A stretch of DNA of 64,000 bases, taken from Hyaloperonospora brassicae (Eukaryota; Oomycota; Peronosporomycetes; Peronosporales; Peronosporaceae). Of the stretch, positions 35,304 to 45,730 are shown one piece after another. A program made the translations under genes and the position numbers. Every line of letters begins with the position of its first letter. Within the stretch, counting starts at the first letter, position 1. The notes below the pieces were generated by a model, which was given only the letters and a program-made list of their open reading frames with translations, did no database searches and was not told the origin of the DNA. The DNA lies in NCBI GenBank assembly GCA_947650285.1, contig CANTFL010001342.1, positions 372,001 to 436,000 on the forward strand, read 5' to 3'.

Positions 35304-36321
35304 TACACTCGTATGCGTAGTGCCCTAACTTCTGACAGCGATTGCACCTCTGCAATCGCTTGTTGTATAAATAGCGATGTCTCTCGCTCTCAACATAACA
35401 GAGGTCCATTGGTTCTGGACCTCCGATCTCTTGTCGTCTCGGTGGACGGTAAGAGTTTGAGCTAGCATGAGCCTGTCTCATGCTAAAGTCTTCCTGTTCC
35501 GCGGCTGATATCGCTTCTTCAAGCGTATTCAGCTCAAGGCGGAACAGGTGGCTCCTGACGGGCCCTTCTGCGAGCCCTTGCATGAACTCAGCAATCAACG
35601 TGTGTTCATGTACTGGGTTGGCAGTTATACTACTCGCAAGGAGTCGTGTATGTTGTGCGTAAGCGTGCACATCACGCTTACCCTGCTTGAGTTTCAGGAG
35701 CTCTGAACGAGCCCTGAACTCAGCACGTGGCGGCTCAAACGTTTGTCTGAGCCGGGACTTGAAGTCATCTAGCGACCTAAACACGTTTGGGTCGCTACTC
35801 TCGAGCCCCAGGGACCAAGTTTTAGCACGCCCTGTCGAGTGGGTCTGAGCAAATGTGAGTTTCATTTGCTCATCTTCGACGCGACGAGCCCTTAGGGCTC
35901 TGTCGAGTTCGACAAACCGTAGTAACAGGGAGTCTTCCGGGACTCCACTGTACTTGGAGATGTCAACTTTCATGACTTCGGGACGACGCGCATGCGCCGT
36001 CCCGCCCACAGCAGCATGGAATTGCTGCTGTCTCAACAGCTCCGTCTGTTGAGCACCGAGTTCTCTCAACTGCTCGGCCTGTTGAGAGCCTTGCTGGTGA
36101 AGCAAGGCTACTTTCTCCCTCTCGAGAGCAAGTTCATTCTGGATGAACTTGGCAATAGCGGCATGTTGTTGGTCTCTGTCTAGAGACTCCAACATGGTGC
36201 TGACGACGAGTTCGCCTACGGTAGAACTCATTCGTTCTACCGCACCCCATTCGATGTCACTCAAATGGGTAAACCCTTCACGCGTGGCGTGAAAGGTGTC
36301 TTCTTCATCCAACATGTTCAT
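35269..36321 (-). pseudogene. gag of element III, truncated by TGA
   Basis: Open for 350 codons from the ATG at 36321. The N-terminus is a Gln/Glu/Leu-rich coiled region (about 50-110), then a capsid-like region (about 125-270), then a perfect CCHC knuckle CNRCQKLGHYAYEC near residues 325-338. It stops at TGA where elements IV and V have CGA and continue for about 45 more basic residues. The loss is small, so the protein could still form particles, but the change also cuts gag from the protease linker. Confidence 0.82.
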
Positions 36322-36351
36322 GTTGGATGATGTGGTCCTTGGAAGGACTAC

Positions 36352-36363
36352 AAAGTGCTACCA
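36352..36363 (-). other. Primer-binding site of element III
   Basis: Minus-strand TGGTAGCACTTT, 2 bp inside the 5' LTR, is initiator Met-tRNA type, as in the sister elements. Confidence 0.7.
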
Positions 36364-36365
36364 GG

Positions 36366-36755
36366 TGTAACGGGGCACACCCTTGCGTAACTTAACGCAA
36401 GGGATTTGGGTGCCCCGACGGACGTACACGTGGCAAGCGAGGAAGCGTAGGTAGGGTAAAAGTAGAACTGTTATATTAATAAATTAAGTCTTTTAACTAC
36501 TGTCTCTTCGTTTGACTTAATTCAATGATACTAATATAACTGCATGTATGGTGACGTCTCGTCACCACTCCTTGCGCGCGTCTTGCGGCGATTGGTGGGT
36601 TGATATCTTCAAGATATCAACCAATGTGTAGACTCTTTGGTCGACCCTTCAATATCACCACTTTGGTGATATTGTTTAAAGAATATCCATCTTTATATTC
36701 TTTAGTGTCACTTTCCTTAAAGTGACAATTTCATGTAACGGGCTGCCCCGTTACA
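36366..36755 (-). repeat. 5' LTR of element III (390 bp)
   Basis: Matches 28869-29258 with about ten differences. In the minus strand it carries the promoter for gag-pol. Right flank ATGTG. Confidence 0.92.
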
Positions 36756-39725
36756 ATGTGAATTAAGTTCGCGTGATTGCAAAATCGGCCAAAAAAGTTG
36801 AGCGGACTGGCGGAGGTAAATGAGGAAAGCATTGTTGGTATCAAGCTCATCAGACGTCCAAATCGATGAGATACCTGCTACAATGCGGTTTAAGCGACTT
36901 GTTTTCGGAAGTACAGCGTCGATTCTGTCACAAAGCGAAGCTGCCGTTAGGTAAAAGTGAATGACCGAATCACGTAGGTAGTTACCGACACACAGTAAAC
37001 TTTGCAGACCCGCTGCATTACTGGGATCCGGAAGGTATGTCAATGCAGCAAGACGAGCGGCATCGTGTCGCGCTCCGGTCTCTCTCAAATTCTTTCCACA
37101 CCAAAGTACCTCGCGGCATAGGATTAGACTTCGTGACACTTAGCTTCAGACCATACTGCGAAGTTAATTCATAAATGTGGCTAGTCTTGTCGACAAATAC
37201 CTACCTCGTTTGTACAAAGACGACAATATCATCAATCCAGACCAGCACGTTGTCATGCAACAACGAGGGGTACACCGTGTGCATCTGGTTCTACCAATGA
37301 ATCGCGGAGTCGGTAGATCCCTGCGGCACACGGGTTAAGGTGTACACTCCGTCCTTAGTGACGATTGATACCTGTTCCTGGCATTCCGGATGCAGTGCGA
37401 GCTGCCAAAAGCCTCTAAATTTGTCAAAGCGAGCATAATGCTTGCTAATGTTCCGGAGACGCGGGTAGTTGCTGTCTACATATCTAATATGGCTCCATCC
37501 ATAGGGATCACAAGACGTTTGACTCGACTGTAATCCACCGAAGTGCAAAATTCATTCGTGTTGAGGCCCTTGCAGACCGTTAATGCAGGTGATGACCAGT
37601 GGCTGTGATTATTGCGGCGAACGAGACTCATCCGCTTTAGCTAGGCCAAGTAGGAACACAGATAATCACTTTGCTGCTTTGGATACGGCCTGGCCTTGGA
37701 ATTTACAGGCTTGGCATCACATCGAAGCTTCAACACTAGAGGTTAGGTTCAACCGCTGCAGGTGGGTCGTAGCCCAGCTGCTTTCGCCAAACGTCTCTGT
37801 AATGGAAGGCAAGTTCGTAGATTTCATGCGCAAGGCTGCCATCTCCACCCTCTTCTAACAATGCTGCGTAATTTAGTTAAGACAAAAAATTGAGAATGTC
37901 CGCATCCACATCGACACCAACTTCAGCTGCCACAATGGTGGTGAGACCATCACCATCTGTATCGATGGCTGATCCCTCTACTAGTTTGGCGATCATGACT
38001 CCTACGTAAATCCCAAGACTTCTAAGAACGTATTTGCCAAGAATAAACTGGTCGTCGTCTTTGTCCAGGACAAGACAGTCAACACCCCTGATGTGGACGT
38101 GTTCTGTCGAAGTACGTACTTGGATGTCCAATATCACTCGCTCGCGGCATACCAATGTGGTACCACCAACCTCATCCACACTCACAGGGTAACGTAGGGT
38201 GGTGGTCACTTTTGTGTCAGGCGTGAGGCCGAGCAAAAGACTGCGGGGTAGGATGGATACATCTGAACCCGAGTCAGCACACAGCGGGATCTCTAAATTA
38301 CCCGCTAGGACCGCTGTGAGCTATGAGTCTTGATTTGAAGACAGTGTAGCGCTCCTTGTAACGGGGCACACCCTTGCGTGAACTTAACGCAAGGGTTTCG
38401 GTGCCCCGACAGACGTACACGAGGCGAACGAGGAAGCGTAGATAATGTAAAAGGAAAACTGTTATATTAATATAATTAAGTCTTTTAACTACTGTCTCTT
38501 CGTTTGACTTAATTCAATGATACTAATATAACTGAGTGTATGGTGACGACTCGTCACCACTCATTGCGCGCGTCTTGCGGCGATTGGTGGGTTGATATTA
38601 TCAAGATATCAACCAATGAACAGAACTCTTTGGTCGACCCATCAATATCACCACTTTGGTGATATTGTTCAAAGAATATTCAACTTAATATTCTTTATTG
38701 TCATTGTTTCTTTAAAGTGACAATTCCATGTAACGGGCTGCCCCGTTACACTCCTAGCTGATGTACGTGCTGCCATGCGCTCTCGCATGACTCGTTTATC
38801 TTCATCCTTTTGTGCGTTTGACGATGTTGGAGATTCTGACACACAGCAAGGATTTTTACACACCAGATAGTCATCTCGGGGTGATGTGGAAGTTGCTGGT
38901 TTCGATAGGCGCTACCGTGGCGGTCGAGGCGTGTCATCTCTGGTCATGGAACCCTTTACGTTATAAGTACGAGAATTGAGACTGATTTGTGCCTTGCTCT
39001 GTGTATCCTGTTTTGGCCTATGTTCGATCGTCATCACGAAGTTGTGCTGTTGCGCGCGAGCACGTTCCAAGATTAGGTAATGGAGCGCTCCTTCGTCCGC
39101 CTTAGTGTTGAGATACTCGAGGTATACAAGGCGCTCAATCTCACGTTTCAGTATTTTGGGCGCGAGTTTGTCAACCAGGATCTTAGTCCGGTTCTTTGTC
39201 TGCACTATCGCATCATGAGCTTTTAGACCTGGTGTGCTTCATCACGTTTTTGGAGCCTATAGTTGCCCACGATCTTGCTGAAGCGAGCATAATGCCTTAA
39301 GATCCGAGCTTCAATTTCATTTTCTTTGAGGTCCGTCCGCAGCTCTACGCCAACAATGTCTCAACGTCCGGGAGATGATTATTCTTTACCGTGTTGCAGC
39401 GCCGATTGTGTTTTTGTTTAATGTCGGGGTCGGTAAGCGCCTCCACATTCTTGCCTGGCCATAGAGAAACATATTGCTGAGCATTTCCGCATCGAATAAG
39501 CCTTTGGTACTTACTGCGATGGTGTCATACTGCTCTCCTGTTGCAGAGAAGCGCTCGCAAAGACGATACCTATACTACTCCTGCTCGCTTCGCCGCCTGG
39601 TTCCCTACATATAGTGCTGGCGCCGTGAAATGCTCCGGAGCGGCGATGTATGTGGGCGTCATTTCGACGTCTTCGTCCACCATCGGGAAAGTCGAAATTT
39701 TGTTGCGCTGAGATGCCGGCCGTGC
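36756..39725 (-). mobile_element. Third-family Gypsy remnant, copy B (RT, protease, gag)
   Basis: Minus-strand order from right to left: gag (about 39680-38890), protease-region fragment (38236-37877), RT (37548-37291, with YARFDKFRGFWQLALHPE and YTLTRVPQG), and the RT thumb/connection region (37139-36756, with VLWCGKNLRE and LCVGNYLRDSV). Several frames are broken. It matches copy A (13847-15780) from 37395 on and extends further left. Element III cuts it at 36755, and the continuation is at 28868. A solo LTR (38357-38750) is inserted between gag and protease. Confidence 0.72.
38357..38750 (-). repeat. Solo LTR of the element III type with perfect target duplication
   Basis: Starts TGTAACGGGGCACACCC and ends TGCCCCGTTACA, 394 bp, homologous to the element III LTRs and in the same orientation. 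It is flanked by CTCCT on both sides (38352-38356 and 38751-38755). The empty site GCGCTCCTAGCTG is seen intact in copy A near 14801-14813. This is an insertion followed by LTR-LTR recombination, after the duplication that made copies A and B. Confidence 0.93.
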
Positions 39726-39726
39726 T

Positions 39727-41281
39727 TGACTTAAGCTTGCTAAACCAAAAGTATACTTTGCGATGAAACCGTGCGCTTTAAAGGCAAGTTGAGAAGTGTA
39801 TCAGTCCAAACAATATGCGTGCTATTCGCTGTGACACCCCTGTGCCTTCCAAGATTAGCAGTTTCGTAAGTACCAACGCATGAAGAGGTTGATGTTTCAT
39901 AACCCCCGGAGCCAAAGGATCAGGAATGTGAGCCCCAATAATCCTTAACAGTACACAGTTGTTGCATCTACAGCAAAATGCCGGATCGACTGGATAATAT
40001 CACTATGGGCACAGGTGATTCTTTTCAAGGGCCCAAGTCCTCAGAACAGGGTACTGTTAGGGAGGTTACGATCTTTCTTGAGAATGATATCAAATCATGG
40101 CTCAAGAACGCCAAACACCACGTACTGCAGGGCCCCGCGCTGATACCGTGTAATCTGATCATTGCGAGACAAGTCTACGTGACAGCGCTCTGTCGTCCAA
40201 AGTCAAGTATCACCTAGTATAGAAGGTATTATCCGCCACGATAACTTTATTGTCAAGCGACAGGACATAGAAGATCGTGCACGCACCCAAATATACACCA
40301 TTATGTCAACCACTCACTTTTCTGCTCAGTTTGCATGATCTTTGCGTCAGAGACACGGCTTGCGTTAGTACGCGTTGCCAAATTCCGCCACTTGTACCTA
40401 TCGTTGAATGCACAACGCAGACCGCTAGAAGCGCGTCAAACTATAGGTGGCACATATGTTTTGCAGCTCCTTTGACTACACACTGACGCGGTGCTTGCGA
40501 ATGAATGGGCCTTTGCACAATATCAAAACCATATACTTATAAAGCACGTTCTTGGCAGTTAAAAAAAAGAAGGTGTTTATATTTCAGATAATCAATTATT
40601 ATATAATGTAAAAAAAATCATAAGACTTTTAGCCCTTTTATTTCCAAAAGCAACTTTAGTTTTTACACAATATATTTACTATTATTATAACCAAAGGAAA
40701 AACGAAAACAGCTTCTAAATCTAAAATAATATAAAGAATCGCTAATAAATAGAATTTTACATCAAAAACTCGAGAATTAGGAAATTTACTGAAACGGCAA
40801 GTTTTAGTTTATAAATAACACGGTAGCGGAACATTCTGTACGTTAATAAAGATATATTGTAAAATATATTGAATTTGTAGTATCATAGAGACCAAGGAGC
40901 AAAATGATGATGAGCGATCGACAGCAACTACTGGGCGACTCGATTCGGCGACCGTTTATCGCACAACCTTTACCAGTAGCTTCGTCGTACATTAACACGT
41001 AATTGTCGACAGTCTTGTCCGGTAACTAGTCGCTGGCGAACGATACTGTCCGACACAGACGACTACTTGCGTTAAAGATGCAACACAAAGACAACAAGAC
41101 GCAACAGATCACAAGACAGTCTAGCAAGCAATGGACACTTCTTTGTATTAAAACTAGCTGACGCCTACTGCTGCCTTCGTCGGTTACCAACGGATTTGCA
41201 CAACTCCATGAGCTCGCCGAGAACCTCATCTCCGCATCATTTCAAATGGTCCTCCAAGTGATGGTGGTGTCAAAGATCCGG
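39727..41281. other. Left part of the segment found only in copy B; no supported gene
   Basis: Non-repetitive within the window. A 79-codon ORF (39978-40217) is open but unrecognised. From about 40560 to 40870 the sequence is markedly AT-rich, with runs such as AAAAAAAGAAGG, and looks intergenic. Copy A has GGCCGT joined by one base to GACGACGG at this place. Confidence 0.5.
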
Positions 41282-41695
41282 TCACACATCATCCCCACCC
41301 GGCGACGGTGCGTCATCCGCTTCAGGAGCTCCAGGGCAAATTCCCGCTTTGATATCTTTGTAGCATTTTTTGCAGCAGTTCTTGTAGCGTGCTCCAAGCA
41401 TTGGATATTGAACCAAACAATGGTTTTCGCCAGCGAGAACAGATGTGGGGTCAGCTTTCGGATCGACAATAGCTCCATTCTCAATGCAGTTCGCGTCGTG
41501 ACATGTTTGCGCACAGCAGGTTGAGACTTCACCGTAGTCAACACTTTTGGCATTACAGGCGGTTGAAACGCTAGCGATAGCAGGGCTATCAAAGACCTTG
41601 CATGCATTTCGGTCCCCGCAAACGTCTGCTCGAGGTTTGCTGCACACAGGATCGAAGGCGACGGCGGCGATCAAGATGGACAAGATGACTTTCAT
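41282..41695 (-). CDS. Small secreted cysteine-rich protein (137 aa)
   Basis: The N-terminus M-K-V-I-L-S-I-L-I-A-A-V-A-F is a typical signal peptide, with likely cleavage near residue 19. The mature part has twelve cysteines by my count, including two CC pairs (TCCAQTC and NCCKKC), in about 95 residues, followed by an acidic/Pro tail (APEADDAPSPGGDDV). The frame stays open upstream to 41881, but the Met at 41695 is preferred because it starts the signal peptide and lies about 70 bp after a perfect initiator motif. Inference: an apoplastic effector or other secreted disulfide-rich protein. I cannot assign a named family. The gene is absent from copy A. Confidence 0.78.
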   Translation of the reverse strand: MKVILSILIAAVAFDPVCSKPRADVCGDRNACKVFDSPAIASVSTACNAKSVDYGEVSTCCAQTCHDANCIENGAIVDPKADPTSVLAGENHCLVQYPMLGARYKNCCKKCYKDIKAGICPGAPEADDAPSPGGDDV

Positions 41696-41752
41696 CCTCG
41701 TTGGCGCGGGTCTGTTGCTTGGTGTTGTGTGGTGTGCTCGGTAGTCTTCGGC

Positions 41753-41766
41753 AAAAGACGGAATGA
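41753..41766 (-). promoter_or_regulatory. Oomycete-type initiator of the cysteine-rich protein gene
   Basis: Minus-strand TCATTCCGTCTTTT fits the oomycete initiator consensus YCAYTYYNNNWTTT at all 14 positions. The start codon lies about 58 bp downstream, a usual distance in these genomes. Confidence 0.68.
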
Positions 41767-43266
41767 CAGTTTGCGCAGCAGCGCCCACGAATGAAGAAAG
41801 CCACGCGCCCGGTCCAGAACGGACGACAGGGGAGGACGCAAACAACCCATGCGAGAAAGGCAGATGCGCCGTCGCTTGCACAAAGGAGTAGATTCGTCAG
41901 GGTTCAGTGGGTTGTGGATAGTCGGCTCGCGGCGTTCGGTCCCACGTCTTTGAGTCACTCAGCGTTGTCTCGTAGCCTCTCTTGTGCGATGACGATAGGC
42001 TGCCTCGTGGCCTATCTTTCGGCAAGCAAATTTCGACCGTGCTTGGGCTGCCTCGTCTTTCCTCCGCAAGCATGTTTCGACCGTGCTGGGCTTGGCGGTC
42101 TTCATACATTTAGAAAGTGCAGACTTTCTATTAGAGCTACTTATCACTACATATGTTGTCGCTTTGTTGAAAGCGCCTCGGTTAAATACCATGACACGAA
42201 CGTTTCTCAACTGCGTCTCTCATTATGCTGGCTCGATAAACCAGGCGTCATGGGGGACACTCCCGGAAGGCCGCATGAGGATGACCGTTGACCAAGTCCG
42301 GGGTTCAACATTTGTGCTCACACACTCCGGATGGCTAAGCTGCGCTCGCGCTTCGATCTGCATCATGGGATAGAGGATGCATGAATAAGGAGGTCTGTCC
42401 CACATAGGAGGTCCTAGCTTCCCATTGGGACGTAATCCTCAGCCGCATCCGTGGGCGTAGACTTGCCCTGCTCCTTGAGCTGGCTCCAGTGCACGATCTA
42501 ATAATGACGTGCCTAGGCTCAACACTAGATGAAAAATATCTTGGCCTGGTGCTTATTCGACATCAACAACTAGGTACTGGTTCTCACAGGGTCATCATCA
42601 CGTTCTTGAGAGATTTCCTTCGTGGGAGTAGGTTTCGCGCGCAGCAAACGAGTCGGCGCGAGAAAAGGCAAGTCGTGGAGAGCTGATACTATGGCGCAGG
42701 CACGGGGGTGGCGATCTCTGTCGACACTCCTCGTATCGCGGGACATTCGTGGGTTGCTTCCCTTTCAAATCGCACGCTGCATTTTTATCGTAGCAACGCA
42801 ACCGAGAAATAACCTTTCTTTTTTTTAACCTTGGCCCCACCTAAGCGGAATTTGGTCCACTTACCCAAGGTAAGTAAACCAAATCTCGCGCTCTCCGAAG
42901 TCCTCGTCTCTGTCCGTGTCCGCACCAGGGCGCCAGATGGGAAGTGCCGATGATGATGGCAGTACCACAATCTTTCGTTTGTACTTGATCAGGTAGAGGT
43001 GATTTGTCGAGACCAGTCGGATCTGTCGTTGATGGGGTCGATAGACCTATGATGATGGCCGTGCTCTTCTACTAAAAACAAAGCGAATGTAGCCTGGAGG
43101 TATTGCAATCAATGCACATATTATTCGGATCGTCTGGTAGTGGTCGTCGGACACTGCTTCACTTCGTGGACATATTCGGGCCTGGCAGCTACCGTCGTTG
43201 TGGAAAGTCGCACAAAGCCTTAATGAAAGAGAAGCTTGAGGCACGTCCTTGTCTATCTTGTCAGCA
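41767..43266. other. Right part of the copy-B-only segment; no supported gene
   Basis: Contains several short overlapping ORFs on both strands with no recognisable domain. Two imperfect ~45-bp units sharing GCAAGCA and TTTCGACCGTGCT lie at about 42000-42092. Nothing else stands out. The right edge (ACAGACGACGG) marks the return to sequence shared with copy A. Confidence 0.4.
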
Positions 43267-43546
43267 CGGACAGACGACGGACATGAAACGGCATGGTGAC
43301 CGAAAACATAAAGCTTCGCTGACCTGTTTTGCGTTTCGGTTACGGTAGGCGATGCTCTATTTGTTGCAATAGAGTGGCCTCGGAAAAGCAGATACTGGTC
43401 AAACAGCGCCTCGGCTCGATTTCTATCTGCTTTAGAAAAGGGCTAGCAGAATAGGCAAAGACCCTCCCAAAAAAAGATCCGAACACGAGTTTTTTTCAGA
43501 TCTGAGTCGCGCACACCCAATCAAAGCAACCGCTCACTGCGGCCAC

Positions 43547-45730
43547 ATGAGCGAGCTGACTCCCGAGCCGACGTCGCGTCTGCGTCGCCGCAGCTTCTTC
43601 GAAAACATTGAAAACGACGGCTCGAGCGCATCGACCGTCGCAGTGAGTGAGAGCGACTTGACGACTGCTGCGTCAACTGGTGGCGCGCTGAGCGACTCAG
43701 AGAGCTGCGACACTGGCACTGGGCTGCTAAAACCCGTCAAAGTCGGTACAAACCACTTCAGTAGCCCCAGTGACGACCACGAGCCGGTGATCCAGCGGTC
43801 TCAACTATGGGCGTGCGCGCAAGTAGTCCTTAAGTGGTTACAAGTCATCGGGCAGTATGTGATCGTGGGCGCACAAGTAGTGGGGACTGCGTGGGCGTCG
43901 CGCTTTCCCGCTGCCGCATCGAAAGTGGACGCGTGGCGACACAGAGCTCTGTGGTGCTTTGTCTATACCCCACGCAACTGGATCAAGCGCTGGCGAGGCG
44001 AAGAAGCTGCGGGGCCGGTCAAGTACTGGGTCTACCCGACGCAGTACCTCACGTACGCGTCAGTGAGTCTTTTTCTGCTCGAGATACTCATCTACTGCTA
44101 CTTTTACACTGTTCCCTTGGAGGTCCGCGTTCACGAGTGTGTGTTCCAAGAGCGCTTATTGGCGTCCGCAAACGATCGACAGCGTCCGCAGGTAGCTGTT
44201 GTGCCCCCCATGCAGCCTCTCGCACCATCAGCAGCAGCAACAAATGCTGCATTAAAGTACCTCGAGCGACAATTTGAGCAGCAGTATAGTTCGGGAACTC
44301 GACAACCTGGACAGGCTCGACGCCCTTGGACATGTCTTGCTGTTATTGCGACCGACAGTGACAGTGCTACGGCTTTCGAGACAACGGAATTGGCGTTGTT
44401 ATGGCCGCGAAGTCAAGTGGTGACTGCAAGTGCATTGCACTCAAAAATTGCAAGTCGCGTGCATGTGGCAGTAGGTGCTGGTCCACTCGATAGAAACACC
44501 AAGACGACGGACGTTGCGCGTGCCGGTGTGTTTGCTGCTCTCTTTCCAGTGAGTGCAATGCGCGCAGCGCTGTTCGCACCGAGGTTTCCAGATCTTGTGT
44601 TGGTAAAGACCGAGTTTGCGCTGCGTCAGATGCTCAAGATTCGACAGGGGCATCAAGAAGAGCGAGATCATCGAGGGAGAGCAGGCGCACATGCGCTGGA
44701 TGCGTTGGGGGGTATGCCGCCGACAGATCTCGGTGCTTCTGATCTCGCAGCAAGTCACTTTGGTGTGTACTTGCTGAAAGCTACTGTGCCTGATATCTAC
44801 GACCGACGCGTCCGCAAAAATTGGGACGAGTTCCTGCATGTTGTCGTTGTAGGGGACTCGGACAAGGAGAAGCAATTTACAGAGGAACTGCTATCTGCAT
44901 GGGTGGCCCACCCGACGTGGCCGGTTCTTCATGTGCGGTTTCAGCGCTCACTAGCGCTCTGCCAGTCATACCAGCGCCTTTTAAGTAGCCTGCTGAAAGA
45001 TTTCGAAGACGATGTAGAAGCAGCAGCTGGTACAGACGAAGCTGGGGACCGGCTGGAGAGCGTGGACGAGAATCGGGCCAAAAAGCCAAGGACGCGCATG
45101 CCAAACGTGGACTTGGTGTGCGAAGAAAAAGCCAACGCACCGCAGGAGATTACAAGACTCAAGAACGCTATTGGTACGCATCTGTTTCCAGTGCCACCAG
45201 AGCTAGAGAAGTACGAGGTGACAGTGCTCGAAAGCTTAGCGGTCGGCGCTGTCACTGTGACGTACAACACACCGATAATGCAGGAGTGGGTACCGGATAG
45301 CTCTGGCGTGCGTGTCGGTGTGTTTGACTACGACAGCCCGGCTGGTGGCGTAGTTGAAGAAATGCAGGCAAAACCGGATGCTGCAGACCAGGATGTATCC
45401 GATGGAGACAATGGCTTTGCGCAAAAGGAGCAAGGGCTTGCGTACGGTAGTGCTCTTGCAAAGCTACCATCAGTGCATGTGACGCTCGATGAAATCGAGC
45501 ACGCGGTTGAGGAACTAGTGTCGATGGACCGAGTTAGCCGCGTGGCGGCAGGACGTTTCGCTCGTGTCCACTATATGCGTATGCGGACGCATTACCTTTC
45601 AGCTATAGCTGCCCTCGATGCCGCTGTTTGCGAAGGCGATAGTGAAGATACAGGTGAACGTCAGAGTGAGATTGGGCAACATAGACGCAGGAAAGTCGAG
45701 GTCGAAACGCTGCGAGCCTTCTTGTACTAA
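43547..45730 (+). CDS. Glycosyltransferase-like membrane protein, copy B (727 aa)
   Basis: Second copy of the gene at 16052-18235, same length and architecture: disordered N-terminus, membrane segment near residues 165-190, globular region, and a GT-B-like signature near residues 560-580. Four amino-acid replacements separate the copies. About a dozen further base changes are silent. Only about 275 bp of upstream sequence is shared with copy A. Beyond that, copy B has the 3.5-kb segment with the secreted cysteine-rich protein gene, while copy A has retroelement gag. The two copies may therefore be expressed differently. Confidence 0.88.
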   Translation: MSELTPEPTSRLRRRSFFENIENDGSSASTVAVSESDLTTAASTGGALSDSESCDTGTGLLKPVKVGTNHFSSPSDDHEPVIQRSQLWACAQVVLKWLQVIGQYVIVGAQVVGTAWASRFPAAASKVDAWRHRALWCFVYTPRNWIKRWRGEEAAGPVKYWVYPTQYLTYASVSLFLLEILIYCYFYTVPLEVRVHECVFQERLLASANDRQRPQVAVVPPMQPLAPSAAATNAALKYLERQFEQQYSSGTRQPGQARRPWTCLAVIATDSDSATAFETTELALLWPRSQVVTASALHSKIASRVHVAVGAGPLDRNTKTTDVARAGVFAALFPVSAMRAALFAPRFPDLVLVKTEFALRQMLKIRQGHQEERDHRGRAGAHALDALGGMPPTDLGASDLAASHFGVYLLKATVPDIYDRRVRKNWDEFLHVVVVGDSDKEKQFTEELLSAWVAHPTWPVLHVRFQRSLALCQSYQRLLSSLLKDFEDDVEAAAGTDEAGDRLESVDENRAKKPRTRMPNVDLVCEEKANAPQEITRLKNAIGTHLFPVPPELEKYEVTVLESLAVGAVTVTYNTPIMQEWVPDSSGVRVGVFDYDSPAGGVVEEMQAKPDAADQDVSDGDNGFAQKEQGLAYGSALAKLPSVHVTLDEIEHAVEELVSMDRVSRVAAGRFARVHYMRMRTHYLSAIAALDAAVCEGDSEDTGERQSEIGQHRRRKVEVETLRAFLY

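Larger units (their letters stand above)
28869..36755 (-). mobile_element. Ty3/Gypsy element III, full length, minus strand
   Basis: Complete element with two 390-bp LTRs that differ at only about ten positions, the best-preserved and probably youngest full element here. Minus-strand order: LTR (36755-36366), primer site, gag, protease, RT, RNase H, integrase, GPY/F, chromodomain remnant, polypurine tract, LTR (29258-28869). It also carries an intact 504-codon ORF on the plus strand. The gag-pol is not autonomous: a TGA ends gag early, a TAG sits before protease, a one-base loss lies before RT, and a frameshift lies after integrase. It is inserted in a third-family element. Confidence 0.92.

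Noticed and set aside
29389..36321. Element III as an active, autonomous retrotransposon
   Set aside because: A TGA in gag, a TAG before protease, a one-base loss before RT and a shifted frame after integrase. LTR similarity shows only that it is fairly young.
41696..41881. 62-residue N-terminal extension of the cysteine-rich protein
   Set aside because: It would bury the signal peptide inside the protein, and it crosses the predicted transcription start at 41753-41766.
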